Positions 14,989 through 23,172 of a stretch of 25,493 bases of DNA are shown in pieces. The first letter of the stretch is position 1, and each line of letters opens with the position of its first letter. The stretch is from SFWF01 sp045587065 (GTDB lineage Bacteria; Bacillota; Clostridia; Oscillospirales; Acutalibacteraceae): the NCBI GenBank assembly GCA_045587065.1, contig JAZNBQ010000031.1, positions 1 to 25,493 of the forward strand. Direction: 5' to 3'. The translations under genes were made by a program, and so were the position numbers. The notes beneath the pieces are model-generated. The model had not been told where the DNA came from and did not search any database. It saw only the letters and a program-made list of their open reading frames with translations.

Positions 14989-15372
14989 ATGAGTAAGAAA
15001 CGACTCTTTACCACAATTTACGTCTCTGCTATAGTAGTTTCTTTGTTAAATTTAATAGGCTTTGTCAAAGACAGTTTTTTCTACAATCTTAAAGCTTTAC
15101 CTCAAGGGGAATTTATATACGCTTCAATGTCTCCCGACGGTAATAAAACAGTTAGAATTTTCAAAATAGAAAACTCTATGGGTAAGGCGATAAGAGGAGA
15201 ACTTGTAATTTTAAATGAGGACGGCACCGAAGATATAAGAAATATTTATTGGTGTGTAGGTGAGGAAAGTGCTATGACAGGATGGCAAAGTGAAGATGTT
15301 GTTAAAATTAATAATATCGATATAGATACAACAGATTCGGATTACGCTTTTGATTCAAGAAAAGAACGCTGA
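14989..15372 (+). CDS. Small DUF5412-like membrane-anchored protein
   Basis: A 127-residue protein with one N-terminal hydrophobic segment (8-27) and the rest predicted outside the membrane. SMSPDGNKTVRIFKIE, the RGELVI strand, IRNIYW and the W-x-SEDVVKINNIDID segment, ending SDYAFDSR, follow the pattern of DUF5412-type proteins. No catalytic residues are apparent. Its start is 4 bp after the preceding stop codon, so translation is probably coupled, and it ends 7 bp before rlmD. Function unknown. Confidence 0.72.
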   Translation: MSKKRLFTTIYVSAIVVSLLNLIGFVKDSFFYNLKALPQGEFIYASMSPDGNKTVRIFKIENSMGKAIRGELVILNEDGTEDIRNIYWCVGEESAMTGWQSEDVVKINNIDIDTTDSDYAFDSRKER

Positions 15373-15379
15373 GGTCAGT

Positions 15380-16738
15380 ATGGAAAAAAATCAGATTATA
15401 AAACTTGAAATTACAGATATATCTTCTTCCGGTTCAGGAGTAGGAAGATATGATAATATGTGTGTCTTCGTGCCTCAGTCTGCAGTAGGAGATGTTTTGG
15501 AGGTTCGTGTATTAAAGGTTAAAAGCAGTTATGCCTTTGGCAAGATTGAAAGTATTATAGAGCCTTCCAAAACACGTGTAGAGATTGATTGCTCAAGCTT
15601 TTCAAAATGTGGCGGTTGTGTTTATCGTCATATTTCTTATGAAAGCGAGGCAAAAATCAAAGAAAACACCGTTAAAGAGATTATAAAAAGAATCGGCGGA
15701 ATAGAAAAAGAGCCGGAAAGCATCGTAACCGACCTTCCCACAAGATATAGAAATAAAGCGCAATACCCTGTAAACCAAAACTATCAGGTTGGCTTTTTTG
15801 CCCCTCATTCTCATAGAATAGTGCCTTGTAACGATTGCCTGTTGCAACCTTATGAGTTTTATGAAATCTCTGCTCTTTTTGAAAACTGGTGCAAGAAAAC
15901 AAATCAAAGCATTTATAACGAGGAAACAGGAAAAGGACTTATAAGACACCTTTATTTAAGAAAGGCAGTAGTTACAAATCAGATAATGGTTTGTGTAGTT
16001 ATAAATGGGGAAGCTTTACCTCAAAGTGACCTTCTTATAAATGAACTTAAAAACCTTTTGGGAGAAAACCTTAAAACCGTAGTTTTAAATATTAATACTA
16101 AAAAAACCAACGTTATTCTAGATACAAAACTTAAAAATCTTTATGGAGACGGCTATATTTATGATGAGCTTGGAGGAATAACGGTTAGACTTAATCCTTT
16201 GTCCTTTTATCAGGTAAATCACACTATGGCGGAAAAGCTTTATAAAAAAGTAGAGGAGTATGCAAAGCCTCAAAACCAAACTGTCTTGGACCTTTACTGC
16301 GGTGCAGGAACGATAGGTCTTTCTCTACATAAAAAAGCCAAAGAAATAATCGGAGTTGAGATTATTCCTGAGGCTATAAAAGATGCAGAATATAATGCGA
16401 AAATTAATAATATAAACAATGCTCGGTTTATTTGTAAGGACGCCGCCAAGGCAGCAAAGACCTTGAAAGAAGAGGGAATAAAGCCAGACGTTGTTATTGT
16501 AGACCCACCAAGAAAAGGGTGTTCAGAAGAGCTCTTGGAGATTATTTCCAAAGACTTCGCACCTAAACGACTTGTCTATGTTTCCTGTGACCCTGCAACA
16601 CTTGCAAGAGATATAAAAATTCTGGGTTCTAAGGGTTATACTCTTTCAGAATATACACCTTTTGACCTTTTCCCATCTACTGCACACGTAGAAACAATTT
16701 GTTTGCTTAAAAAAGCAGATGTAAAAGAAGGAATATAA
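15380..16738 (+). CDS. rlmD: RlmD/RumA-type 23S rRNA (uracil-5-)-methyltransferase
   Basis: A 452-residue TrmA/RumA-family enzyme that makes 5-methyluridine in 23S rRNA using SAM. An N-terminal TRAM domain (about 3-60) binds RNA. Cys71, Cys77, Cys80 and Cys150 or Cys153 form the 4Fe-4S site (CSSFSKCGGC). The SAM motif DLYCGAGTIGLSL is at 304-316, DPPRKGC at 375-381, the catalytic nucleophile Cys403 is in VSCDPATLARD, and the general-base Glu438 is in HVETI. ATG 15380 is chosen because GAGGT (15371-15375) lies just upstream and the TRAM domain starts immediately; a reading from 15350 would overlap the previous gene. Which uracils are modified (one or both of 747 and 1939) cannot be told. Last gene of the operon. 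Confidence 0.93.
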   Translation: MEKNQIIKLEITDISSSGSGVGRYDNMCVFVPQSAVGDVLEVRVLKVKSSYAFGKIESIIEPSKTRVEIDCSSFSKCGGCVYRHISYESEAKIKENTVKEIIKRIGGIEKEPESIVTDLPTRYRNKAQYPVNQNYQVGFFAPHSHRIVPCNDCLLQPYEFYEISALFENWCKKTNQSIYNEETGKGLIRHLYLRKAVVTNQIMVCVVINGEALPQSDLLINELKNLLGENLKTVVLNINTKKTNVILDTKLKNLYGDGYIYDELGGITVRLNPLSFYQVNHTMAEKLYKKVEEYAKPQNQTVLDLYCGAGTIGLSLHKKAKEIIGVEIIPEAIKDAEYNAKINNINNARFICKDAAKAAKTLKEEGIKPDVVIVDPPRKGCSEELLEIISKDFAPKRLVYVSCDPATLARDIKILGSKGYTLSEYTPFDLFPSTAHVETICLLKKADVKEGI

Positions 16739-16752
16739 TTTTGAGCAAAAAT

Positions 16753-16779
16753 AAAAACGGAGCAAATGCTCCGTTTTTT
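16753..16779. terminator. Bidirectional terminator between rlmD and the P-loop kinase gene
   Basis: AAAAACGGAGCA (16753-16764), 2-nt loop, TGCTCCG plus a T run to 16779. It starts 14 bp after the rlmD stop and reaches the stop codon of the convergent gene; A and T runs on the two sides make it work both ways. Confidence 0.9.
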
Positions 16780-17281
16780 ATATATCTATTTCATATTTAT
16801 GGTCAATAAGCAGATAATTTACCTTGTGCTTTTTTGCAAGTCTCAGAACCTTTGCGTTATCATCTAAAACACTTTCTAAATTGCAGTCGTCTGCAACTCT
16901 GCTCTCGATAATATTTGCATATTTTTTTATATCAGAAAAATGATTTTTAATATAATTTTTGCTCATCACAAGACAATAGTATTTTATATCATAAAGATAC
17001 TCTTTTTCAAAATCTTTGGCCCAGTCAAAAGGAATGTAGCATCCTTCAACAATAAGATTTTGTTTATTTTCTATAGCAGTTTTAATTATTTCACGCACTA
17101 TCGGCCATAAATATACGGTTAAATCATCGTCGTCCATAGGGGTAAGTTCCGTATTGCCGCTACGAATGAGACCCATTTTTAAATGGTCTATGGAGAGGTA
17201 AGGGCATTTGTGTTTTTCTAGTAATTTTTGGGCAAGAGCGGTCTTGCCTGTATGGGAAGCGCCTGTTATTAAGATAATCAT
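16778..17281 (-). CDS. Small P-loop kinase-like protein, substrate unknown
   Basis: A 167-residue cytoplasmic protein with a Walker A motif GASHTGKT (7-14) following a hydrophobic strand. YLSIDHLKMGLIR resembles the substrate-side strand of small nucleoside/metabolite kinases, and NLIVEGCYIP (Walker-B-like strand ending in an acidic residue) stands near the middle. The size and pattern fit the adenylate-kinase-like or 2-phosphoglycerate-kinase-like P-loop group, sometimes annotated as AAA or zeta-toxin-like; I cannot narrow the substrate. TAAAGGA lies about 7 nt before the ATG and it has its own promoter (17307-17335), so it need not depend on the upstream SpoIID-type gene. Confidence 0.75.
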   Translation of the reverse strand: MIILITGASHTGKTALAQKLLEKHKCPYLSIDHLKMGLIRSGNTELTPMDDDDLTVYLWPIVREIIKTAIENKQNLIVEGCYIPFDWAKDFEKEYLYDIKYYCLVMSKNYIKNHFSDIKKYANIIESRVADDCNLESVLDDNAKVLRLAKKHKVNYLLIDHKYEIDI

Positions 17282-17306
17282 TTTAAAGTTCCTTTAGTTT
17301 TTTTAT

Positions 17307-17335
17307 ATTTTACCATAAGATAAACTTGTTTTCAA
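17307..17335 (-). promoter_or_regulatory. Sigma-A promoter of the P-loop kinase gene
   Basis: On the minus strand TTGAAA (17330-17335), 17-nt spacer, TAAAAT (17307-17312), preceded by TGG, an extended -10. The start would be near 17300, giving a leader of about 19 nt with the ribosome binding site. Confidence 0.65.
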
Positions 17336-17344
17336 CTTGTCAGA

Positions 17345-18310
17345 CTATTCTATTTCGCAGCCGCTGTAATAATGCTTTAATATCTGGTCATAGGTGCTTC
17401 CTTGCATTGCCATATAGTGAGCGCCGTACTGACTCATTCCTATTCCATGGCCATAGCCTACAACGCTAAAAGTGAACTTGTTGTCAGAAAAAGAAATTTC
17501 AAAATTGGCGGAACGAAGATCCAGAGCAGCTCGTATGCTGCTACCTTCAACGTCTTTTCCGCAAACCTTTACAGTTTTAACCGTGCCGCTTTCGGTTCGG
17601 GTAATTTCACTAAAATAATTTGCCGCATCCCCACTAAACTCTGCTAGGGAAGAAAGCTTGGTTTTAATCTCATCCACACTAAACTGAGCAGTACTTAAAT
17701 AGTTGGGAGAAAGCTTGTCACCTATACTTTCCACCGAAACTAAATAATCGTAATTTCCGCCCCATAGATTAAGGGCGCTTTCAGTTTTTCCTGATGAAAT
17801 AGCATGATATACCGCGAGAATGAGTTTGCCGTTATAGGTTATTTTTTTACCCTTTACACTCTTTATGGCATTTTTAATTTTTTCTTCATAAAGGTTGGAA
17901 TCTTGTCCCCATTTTTCTCTTGCTTTTTCAACCGATATAAAAGCCTGGTCAGTGTGGAAATTGTCGGTTATGTCATATTCTTCCAAACTGTTTTGTTCAG
18001 ACTTGTATAAGGCGTAAGTGTATGCTGCAACGGCTTGAGCCTTTAAAGCCTCGTCAGAATAAAGAGCAGGCATTTCTGCCGCTACCACGCCAAAAATATA
18101 ATCGTCGACTAAAAATTCTTTTACGGTTTTTTCTTGGCTTACATATACTTTTATCGTTTCGTCGTCATTTGAGGGATTTTCTATGCTTGTGCTGTTAGCA
18201 GGAAGAGAAGAAATGCTTTCTTCCTTTTTAGGTTCACTCTTAGCCGCAAGGGGAAGGGTTAGCATTACAATTGCCAGTATAAAAATCGTTACAAGATAAA
18301 TGTTCTTCAT
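17345..18310 (-). CDS. spoIID: SpoIID/LytB-domain lytic transglycosylase
   Basis: A 321-residue protein with an N-terminal membrane anchor (about 4-22) and the SpoIID domain outside. SpoIID cuts denuded peptidoglycan glycan strands during engulfment of the forespore, with SpoIIM and SpoIIP. Visible hallmarks: VDDYIFGVVAAEMPA with the conserved catalytic Glu79, EALKAQAVAAYTYAL, YHAISSGKTESA, DYLVSVES, and the C-terminal GYGHGIGMSQYGA followed by YDQILKHYYSGCEIE. These are the SpoIID signatures and the length is right. The usual neighbours (murA, spoIIQ) are not here, so it could be a SpoIID paralogue rather than the engulfment enzyme itself. AAAGGA lies about 11 nt before the ATG. Confidence 0.88.
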   Translation of the reverse strand: MKNIYLVTIFILAIVMLTLPLAAKSEPKKEESISSLPANSTSIENPSNDDETIKVYVSQEKTVKEFLVDDYIFGVVAAEMPALYSDEALKAQAVAAYTYALYKSEQNSLEEYDITDNFHTDQAFISVEKAREKWGQDSNLYEEKIKNAIKSVKGKKITYNGKLILAVYHAISSGKTESALNLWGGNYDYLVSVESIGDKLSPNYLSTAQFSVDEIKTKLSSLAEFSGDAANYFSEITRTESGTVKTVKVCGKDVEGSSIRAALDLRSANFEISFSDNKFTFSVVGYGHGIGMSQYGAHYMAMQGSTYDQILKHYYSGCEIE

Positions 18311-18341
18311 AAATTATCAAATCCTTTGTTATTGACTTTTA

Positions 18342-18370
18342 TTTCTTTTGTAGTTAGAATATATTTATAT
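18342..18370 (+). promoter_or_regulatory. Possible promoter of the multi-pass membrane protein gene
   Basis: TTGACT (18342-18347), 17-nt spacer, TTATAT (18365-18370). The -10 is imperfect in a very A/T-rich stretch. Start near 18377; a strong GGAGGGG ribosome binding site precedes the gene. Confidence 0.4.
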
Positions 18371-18409
18371 ATATGAAACAAAAAGTCTTTTAATAACCGG
18401 AGGGGTAAA

Positions 18410-19177
18410 ATGGGCCGCTGTAAAAATTATCTTATGCTGTCAGTTGCAACTATAGCAGCTATTGTTATGCGATTAATTATGGCATTTTTTATAACTGACC
18501 AAAAAAGTGGCTTTGTAAACAGTGAAAATATAGCCTACGCTCTTTTTATTGTCTTGATTATTTTAGCCGCCGCCGTAGCAGTCTTTTTACAAGTCTTTTT
18601 CGGCAAGAAGGAAAATTTCAGAAATCCGGTCTTTGCGGGAGCTCCTCGTATTGTTATATCAATTTTACTGTCTTTTGCAGTGATTCTTGATATAGGTGTT
18701 AATAAAACCGGCGTTTTAGTTCCTGTATGGATGGCAAGACTTTATGTTGCCGTAGCGGTTGTTTTTATAGCATATTTAATCTTTTCTGCCTTTAAAAAGG
18801 AAACCGAACCACTTTTATCGGTAATTCCTGTCGTGTTTTGGCTTTTAAGACTTGTGATGACCTTTATGGAGTTTTCAAGCATTTCCAACACAGTAGATAA
18901 CATTATTGAACTTGTAACCCTTGGGGTAATTTTGATTTTCTTTTTAACCTACTCAAAGGCTATTTGCCTTGATGCAGACCAAAAGCTTTTAAGAAACTTA
19001 AATGCCCTGTCTTTTCTGTCCTGTTATATGGCGTTTATAACGGCAGTGCCAAAAGCGGTTATTGTCTTTAGCGGTCACGCAGGAATTCTTCATCAAAACA
19101 ACAGAAGTTTTCTGCTTACGCTTTTAACAGGCGTTTATATACTATTTTTTATCTTCCAAAACAATAAAAAAGCATAA
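18410..19177 (+). CDS. Multi-pass membrane protein of unknown function
   Basis: A 255-residue protein that is almost wholly hydrophobic, with about seven or eight helices (roughly 7-29, 40-64, 80-97, 106-128, 133-154, 163-183, 196-221, 233-249). It has short basic loops (FGKKENFRNP, SAFKKE) and a basic C-terminus (NNKKA). I recognise no family or catalytic motif. The strong GGAGGGG ribosome binding site 4-5 nt before the ATG and the terminator directly after show it is a real single-gene unit. It is divergent from the SpoIID-type gene, about 100 bp away, so a shared role in sporulation is possible but unsupported. Confidence 0.8.
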   Translation: MGRCKNYLMLSVATIAAIVMRLIMAFFITDQKSGFVNSENIAYALFIVLIILAAAVAVFLQVFFGKKENFRNPVFAGAPRIVISILLSFAVILDIGVNKTGVLVPVWMARLYVAVAVVFIAYLIFSAFKKETEPLLSVIPVVFWLLRLVMTFMEFSSISNTVDNIIELVTLGVILIFFLTYSKAICLDADQKLLRNLNALSFLSCYMAFITAVPKAVIVFSGHAGILHQNNRSFLLTLLTGVYILFFIFQNNKKA

Positions 19178-19179
19178 CA

Positions 19180-19209
19180 AAAAGCCCACTTCAAAAGAAG
19201 TGGGCTTTT
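19180..19209. terminator. Bidirectional terminator after the membrane protein gene
   Basis: AAAAGCCCACTTC (19180-19192), loop AAAA, GAAGTGGGCTTTT (19197-19209). It starts 2 bp after one stop codon and ends 2 bp before the stop codon of the convergent ATP-grasp gene. Confidence 0.92.
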
Positions 19210-19211
19210 AA

Positions 19212-20222
19212 TTATAAATTGGGAATATATTTTTTAAAAGTTGGTAACATGCCGATTTTGTCAGGCACGTGAGGTGGCATTTGAAGAATGTCATGACCTG
19301 GAAAATGGTTGCCCTCAATAATAAGAGGTCCGTCCTTGGTAACTGCCACGTCCCAACCAACGTAACCCATTTGAGGAACAATGGTTGCAGCTTTTAAAAC
19401 AAGGTCTAAAGATTCTTTCCAGAAGGGAAGAGCATAGCCCTTTATCATACAGGCGGTTTCAGGATGAGTTTCATAATATATGCTGTCCTTGTCAAAAGCA
19501 GCATATTGAATAACTCCTGTTTCTATGTTGATAGGAGCCGCCATACCCCCTGAATTAATGTTATCCACAAAGCGACCGCCATTACCTATTCTTATAAAAG
19601 CATAAACAAGATTAGGTTTGCCTTCAGATAAAACCGTTACAATACGGTAGGTGTTAACAGAGTGAGGGTAAATTTCGCTTAACGCCTCATGCTGAACAAC
19701 GCATTCTTCTGCAAGACCGGAGTTGTTTTTACGAAGGAAATCATATAAATCCTTAGTGCTTTCAAAATCATCTTTTGAAAGTTTCATAACGCCCTGACCG
19801 CAGGTCGCATCCAAAGGTTTTGAAATGATAACCTTAAGGTCTTTCATAAACTCCTGGAATTCTTCAAAGGAAGCGGTTGCCATATTAATCCATTTTCTGT
19901 TTATAAAGTCTTTAAAAACAGTGTTAAACTCGGTTTTGTCTTCAAAAATATGATAATACTCTCTATTATTTAAAAGACTTACAATGGAGTTGTTAATACC
20001 ACGGGTAACATAGGTGGCTCTCTGAGGGTCGGTCAAATTATAAAACTCTGCAAGTTTATAATCTTTGTAACCTGCACCGTATTTAAGGCCGCATTTTACC
20101 ATATCAAAAAATAGCCAAATACTTGATTTGCCGGTTTTTTTGTGAATGTAGTTAACAGTGGCAAACATATTTTTAAAGTCCATTTTGAAAATGCGTTTAA
20201 TTATATAAACAAGTCTTTTCAA
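19212..20222 (-). CDS. Sugar-transfer-associated ATP-grasp domain protein
   Basis: A 336-residue protein of the ATPgrasp_ST type (PF14397), a group often linked to cell-surface polysaccharide genes; ATP-grasp enzymes join a carboxylate to an amine or thiol through an acyl-phosphate. Visible parts: VIISKPLDATCGQGVMKL (nucleotide-binding lysine and glycine loop), EECVVQHEAL, HSVNTYRIVT, RIGNGGRFVDNINSGGMAAPI, and near the C-terminus GYVGWDVAVTKDGPLIIEGNHFPG with the metal-binding acid and asparagine. The start is TTG 20222, 6 bp after the mrp stop, with GAGGA (20233-20237) inside the last mrp codons, which implies coupling. An ATG at 20183 is possible but lacks a ribosome binding site. Substrate unknown. 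Confidence 0.85.
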   Translation of the reverse strand: MKRLVYIIKRIFKMDFKNMFATVNYIHKKTGKSSIWLFFDMVKCGLKYGAGYKDYKLAEFYNLTDPQRATYVTRGINNSIVSLLNNREYYHIFEDKTEFNTVFKDFINRKWINMATASFEEFQEFMKDLKVIISKPLDATCGQGVMKLSKDDFESTKDLYDFLRKNNSGLAEECVVQHEALSEIYPHSVNTYRIVTVLSEGKPNLVYAFIRIGNGGRFVDNINSGGMAAPINIETGVIQYAAFDKDSIYYETHPETACMIKGYALPFWKESLDLVLKAATIVPQMGYVGWDVAVTKDGPLIIEGNHFPGHDILQMPPHVPDKIGMLPTFKKYIPNL

Positions 20223-20228
20223 ATTTTA

Positions 20229-21062
20229 TCATTCCTCAATTATGTCGGCAGCGTTTGTCATATAGCCAACATTATAGCTTTCTAAATTTCCTTCATCGCA
20301 AAGTTGAGCAAGACTAACGTCAATAGGAATCTGAGCAATAAGGTCAAGACCTAGCTCGTCTGCAACAGTTTCGGTTTTTCCTTCACCGAAAATTCTGAAT
20401 TCTGCACCGCAGTCAGGACAACAAACGTAGCTCATATTTTCCACAATACCTAAAATCTTAATATTCATGGTCTGAGCCATATTATACGCTTTTTTAACAA
20501 TCATAGAAACAAGCTCTTGAGGAGAGGTTACAATAACGATTCCCTCAATAGGCAGTGATTGGAAAACAGTAAGAGCAACGTCGCCTGTTCCGGGAGGCAT
20601 ATCAACAAAAAGATAATCAAGTTCACCCCAAACAACGTCTGACCAGAACTGTGTTACGGCACTGGAAATAATAGAGCCTCTCCATAAAACAGGAGCATCT
20701 TCTCTTTCAAGAAGCAAGTTAATTGACATTATATCAATACCGCTCTTTGTTTTTTGAGGTAAAACGCCTCTTTCGTCTGCTTCGGCCTTTGCGTTAACAC
20801 CGAAAATTTTAGGAATAGAAGGACCGGTAATATCGGCATCTAAAATTCCAACCTTGTAACCTTTGCGTTTCATTTCAATGGCAAGCATTGAGGTAACAAG
20901 TGATTTACCAACACCGCCCTTACCACTTACAACACCAATAACGTGTTTTACCTTGCTAAACTCGTTGGCAGGTGCAAGCAGGCTCTCGTTAGAAGAAGCC
21001 TTAGAACAGGAGGAACAGTCGCCATTGCAGCCTGTTTCGTTACACATTTTTTCTTCTTGCAT
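20229..21062 (-). CDS. Mrp/NBP35-family Fe-S cluster carrier ATPase
   Basis: A 277-residue cytoplasmic P-loop ATPase thought to carry Fe-S clusters to apoproteins. The deviant Walker A SGKGGVGKS is at 46-54, the switch DADITGPSIP at 75-84, and VDMPPGTGD marks the Walker-B region (about 153-161). The bridging-cluster motif Cys215-x2-Cys218 (CCPDC) is present. An N-terminal cysteine knot, Cys7, Cys12, Cys16, Cys19, could hold a second cluster. ATG 21062 is chosen because GGAGA lies 7 nt upstream; a reading from 21128 adds 22 residues with no ribosome binding site. It lies between the S1-domain gene (62 bp upstream) and the ATP-grasp gene (6 bp downstream). Confidence 0.93.
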   Translation of the reverse strand: MQEEKMCNETGCNGDCSSCSKASSNESLLAPANEFSKVKHVIGVVSGKGGVGKSLVTSMLAIEMKRKGYKVGILDADITGPSIPKIFGVNAKAEADERGVLPQKTKSGIDIMSINLLLEREDAPVLWRGSIISSAVTQFWSDVVWGELDYLFVDMPPGTGDVALTVFQSLPIEGIVIVTSPQELVSMIVKKAYNMAQTMNIKILGIVENMSYVCCPDCGAEFRIFGEGKTETVADELGLDLIAQIPIDVSLAQLCDEGNLESYNVGYMTNAADIIEE

Positions 21063-21124
21063 TTTGTCATCTCCATAAATAGCTATAAAATATAAAACTA
21101 TTATAACCCTTATGACAAAATATT

Positions 21125-22048
21125 TCAATCATTATTAAAGTATGTGTCGATTTTTTTGTTTGCACAGGCTGGAGAGTAGTTGAAAGAGTCTATATGTTCA
21201 CCGGAATAAAAATATTTTTTAACAGGTGTATAATCTGAATCAAAACTGTCAATAATAATTAATTTTACCTTCATTTTTTCAGGAATAACGCTTTTGATAT
21301 AAACTGATGCCGACTGTCCTATTCTTACGTCAGGCTTATATTCTGCAAGTCCTGCCAGATTGGGAGCAAGTTCCACAAAAATTCCATAGGTTTCAATGCT
21401 TCTGACAATTCCGGAAACTGTTTCCCCCTGAAGAAAATATTGAGCGTTTTCTTCCCAGGTGCCAAGAAGCTCTTTGTGAGAAAGGGTAATCTTTCCGTCT
21501 GCACCAATGCTTTTAATAATTACCTTTATATTTTCTCCCACAAAAAATCTGTCCCTTGGGTGAGAAATCCTTGAAACTGAAATGGAATCAATAGGAAGAA
21601 GAGCAATAATGCCACAGCCAATATCACAAAAAGCTCCAAAGCTTTCAAGATGGGTAACTTTAGCGTTTAAAACATCTCCAACACGGCAGTTGGTTTTTAG
21701 TTCATATAAAGCCTGTTCCTGAGGTTTTCTTCTTGAAAGAATGGCATATCTTTTGCCTATATGGTCGCATTTAATTTCTTCAACGGTAAAACAAACCGAT
21801 TTTCCAACACGTGAAATTAAGGCAATGTCTTTTGTAGTGCCCTCTTCTATGCCTATAGCTCCTTGGTTTCGAGGAATAATACCTCGCATAGAGCCAAGAT
21901 TAACCAATAAATTATGTTCGTTGTCGCACATATATGCAACAGATTCAAGAATAGTACCTTTGGCACAAGCGTCGGTAAGAGTAGCGGCGGAAAAATTTTT
22001 AAGGTTGTTATCACAGGAAAGCCAACCCTCAGGATAAAATCCTTTCAT
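21125..22048 (-). CDS. S1 RNA-binding domain protein (RpsA-like)
   Basis: A 307-residue soluble protein with three S1-type beta-barrels: a diverged one at about 27-106, a clear one at 121-194 (VGDVLNAKVTHLESFGAFCDIGCG, KITLSHKELLG) and another at 206-265 (GETVSGIVRSIETYGIFVEL, LAGLAEY). It resembles the small S1-repeat proteins of Clostridia rather than full ribosomal protein S1, and probably binds mRNA or ribosomes. ATG 22048 is chosen because AAAGG lies 10 nt upstream; ATG 22057 would have only 1 nt of spacing to the same site but cannot be excluded. It heads the S1-Mrp-ATP-grasp run and is divergent from dusB. Confidence 0.85.
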   Translation of the reverse strand: MKGFYPEGWLSCDNNLKNFSAATLTDACAKGTILESVAYMCDNEHNLLVNLGSMRGIIPRNQGAIGIEEGTTKDIALISRVGKSVCFTVEEIKCDHIGKRYAILSRRKPQEQALYELKTNCRVGDVLNAKVTHLESFGAFCDIGCGIIALLPIDSISVSRISHPRDRFFVGENIKVIIKSIGADGKITLSHKELLGTWEENAQYFLQGETVSGIVRSIETYGIFVELAPNLAGLAEYKPDVRIGQSASVYIKSVIPEKMKVKLIIIDSFDSDYTPVKKYFYSGEHIDSFNYSPACANKKIDTYFNND

Positions 22049-22126
22049 TGTTATCATGCCTTTCGTTTTAATTTTTTCCCTTTTTTCAAATATATGCGGC
22101 AGAAATTAACTTAATAACACTAAAAT

Positions 22127-22155
22127 TTGACATACCCTGTATTTTTAGATATAAT
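22127..22155 (+). promoter_or_regulatory. Consensus sigma-A promoter of dusB, very short leader
   Basis: TTGACA (22127-22132), 17-nt spacer, TATAAT (22150-22155): a perfect match. Transcription should start around 22161-22163, while the ATG is at 22165, so the message would be leaderless or nearly so. Confidence 0.88.
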
Positions 22156-22164
22156 AATTTCATT

Positions 22165-23133
22165 ATGAAAATCGGTAATTTAGAAACAAAAGGATATGTA
22201 GCCCTGGCTCCAATGGCAGGAGTAGCCGACAGAGCCATGAGGGAAATATGCGATAGCTTTGGTGCTGCTTATAGCGTGGGGGAACTGACTAGTGCAAAGG
22301 CAATTACCCTTAAAGACAAAAAGTCCGAAAGCTTTTTAACCAAGGGAAACGTTAAGGTGTTTGGTTCTCAGCTTTTTGGCACAGAGCCTGAAATTATGGC
22401 AGAGGCGGCAGAGGTTGCATTAAAATATAATCCTGATTTCATTGATATAAATATGGGTTGTCCCGCACCAAAGGTGGCAGGAAGCGGTGGCGGTAGCGCC
22501 CTTATGAAAAATCCGAAACTTGCAGGGGAAATTGTAAAACAGGTAGTAAAAGTGTCAAAGGTTCCGGTAACTGTTAAAATGAGGGCGGGTTGGGATAACA
22601 ACTCGCTAAACGCCGTAGAGGTTGCAAAAATATGCGAGGATGCAGGTGCCGCAGCTATAACAGTTCACGGAAAAACAAGAGTACAAATGTACTCTCCGCC
22701 TTGTAACCTTAATATAATAAAGGACGTTAAAAATGCCGTTAAGATTCCTGTAATAGGCAACGGAGATATAACAGACGGTATAACTGCAAAAGAAATGTAC
22801 GACTATACAGGGTGCGACTTTATAATGGTTGGAAGAGCTGCCAACGGAACTCCTTGGGTGTTTGACCAGATAAATCAGTATCTTGAAAAGGGAGTTATCG
22901 TTCCGACTCCGCCCCTTGAAGAACGCCTTAAAATATTAATGAAACAAATAAGGTTAATGGAAAACTACAAATCAGATATTACCGTGATTTTAGAGTCGAG
23001 AAAACACGCCGCTTGGTATATGAAGGGTGTAAGAAATGCCGCAAAGCTTAGAAAAATGTGCGGAGAAATCAATAAATTAAGCGACATTGAAATAATATGC
23101 GAAAAAGCCCTTGCCGAAGGGGAAGATTTGTGA
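22165..23133 (+). CDS. dusB: tRNA dihydrouridine synthase, DusB/NifR3 family
   Basis: A 322-residue FMN enzyme that reduces uridine to dihydrouridine in tRNA. Motifs: LAPMAGVADRAMR at the start, VFGSQLFGTEPE, DINMGCPAPKV with the catalytic Cys99, VTVKMRAGWD, ITVHGKTR, IPVIGNGDI and FIMVGRAANGTPWVF for FMN phosphate binding. Length is normal. The ATG is fixed by the N-terminal motif, by an upstream consensus promoter ending 9 nt before it, and by the absence of any ribosome binding site. It is followed 39 bp later by yebC, which could be read from the same transcript. Divergent from the S1-domain gene. Confidence 0.94.
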   Translation: MKIGNLETKGYVALAPMAGVADRAMREICDSFGAAYSVGELTSAKAITLKDKKSESFLTKGNVKVFGSQLFGTEPEIMAEAAEVALKYNPDFIDINMGCPAPKVAGSGGGSALMKNPKLAGEIVKQVVKVSKVPVTVKMRAGWDNNSLNAVEVAKICEDAGAAAITVHGKTRVQMYSPPCNLNIIKDVKNAVKIPVIGNGDITDGITAKEMYDYTGCDFIMVGRAANGTPWVFDQINQYLEKGVIVPTPPLEERLKILMKQIRLMENYKSDITVILESRKHAAWYMKGVRNAAKLRKMCGEINKLSDIEIICEKALAEGEDL

Positions 23134-23172
23134 TAAAATATCATAGTTAAATAATGTTTGGGAGTATGAATT

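Noticed and set aside
21063..21128. A longer Mrp protein overlapping the S1-domain gene
   Set aside because: No ribosome binding site fits the upstream start, while ATG 21062 has GGAGA at 7 nt and begins just before the cysteine cluster.
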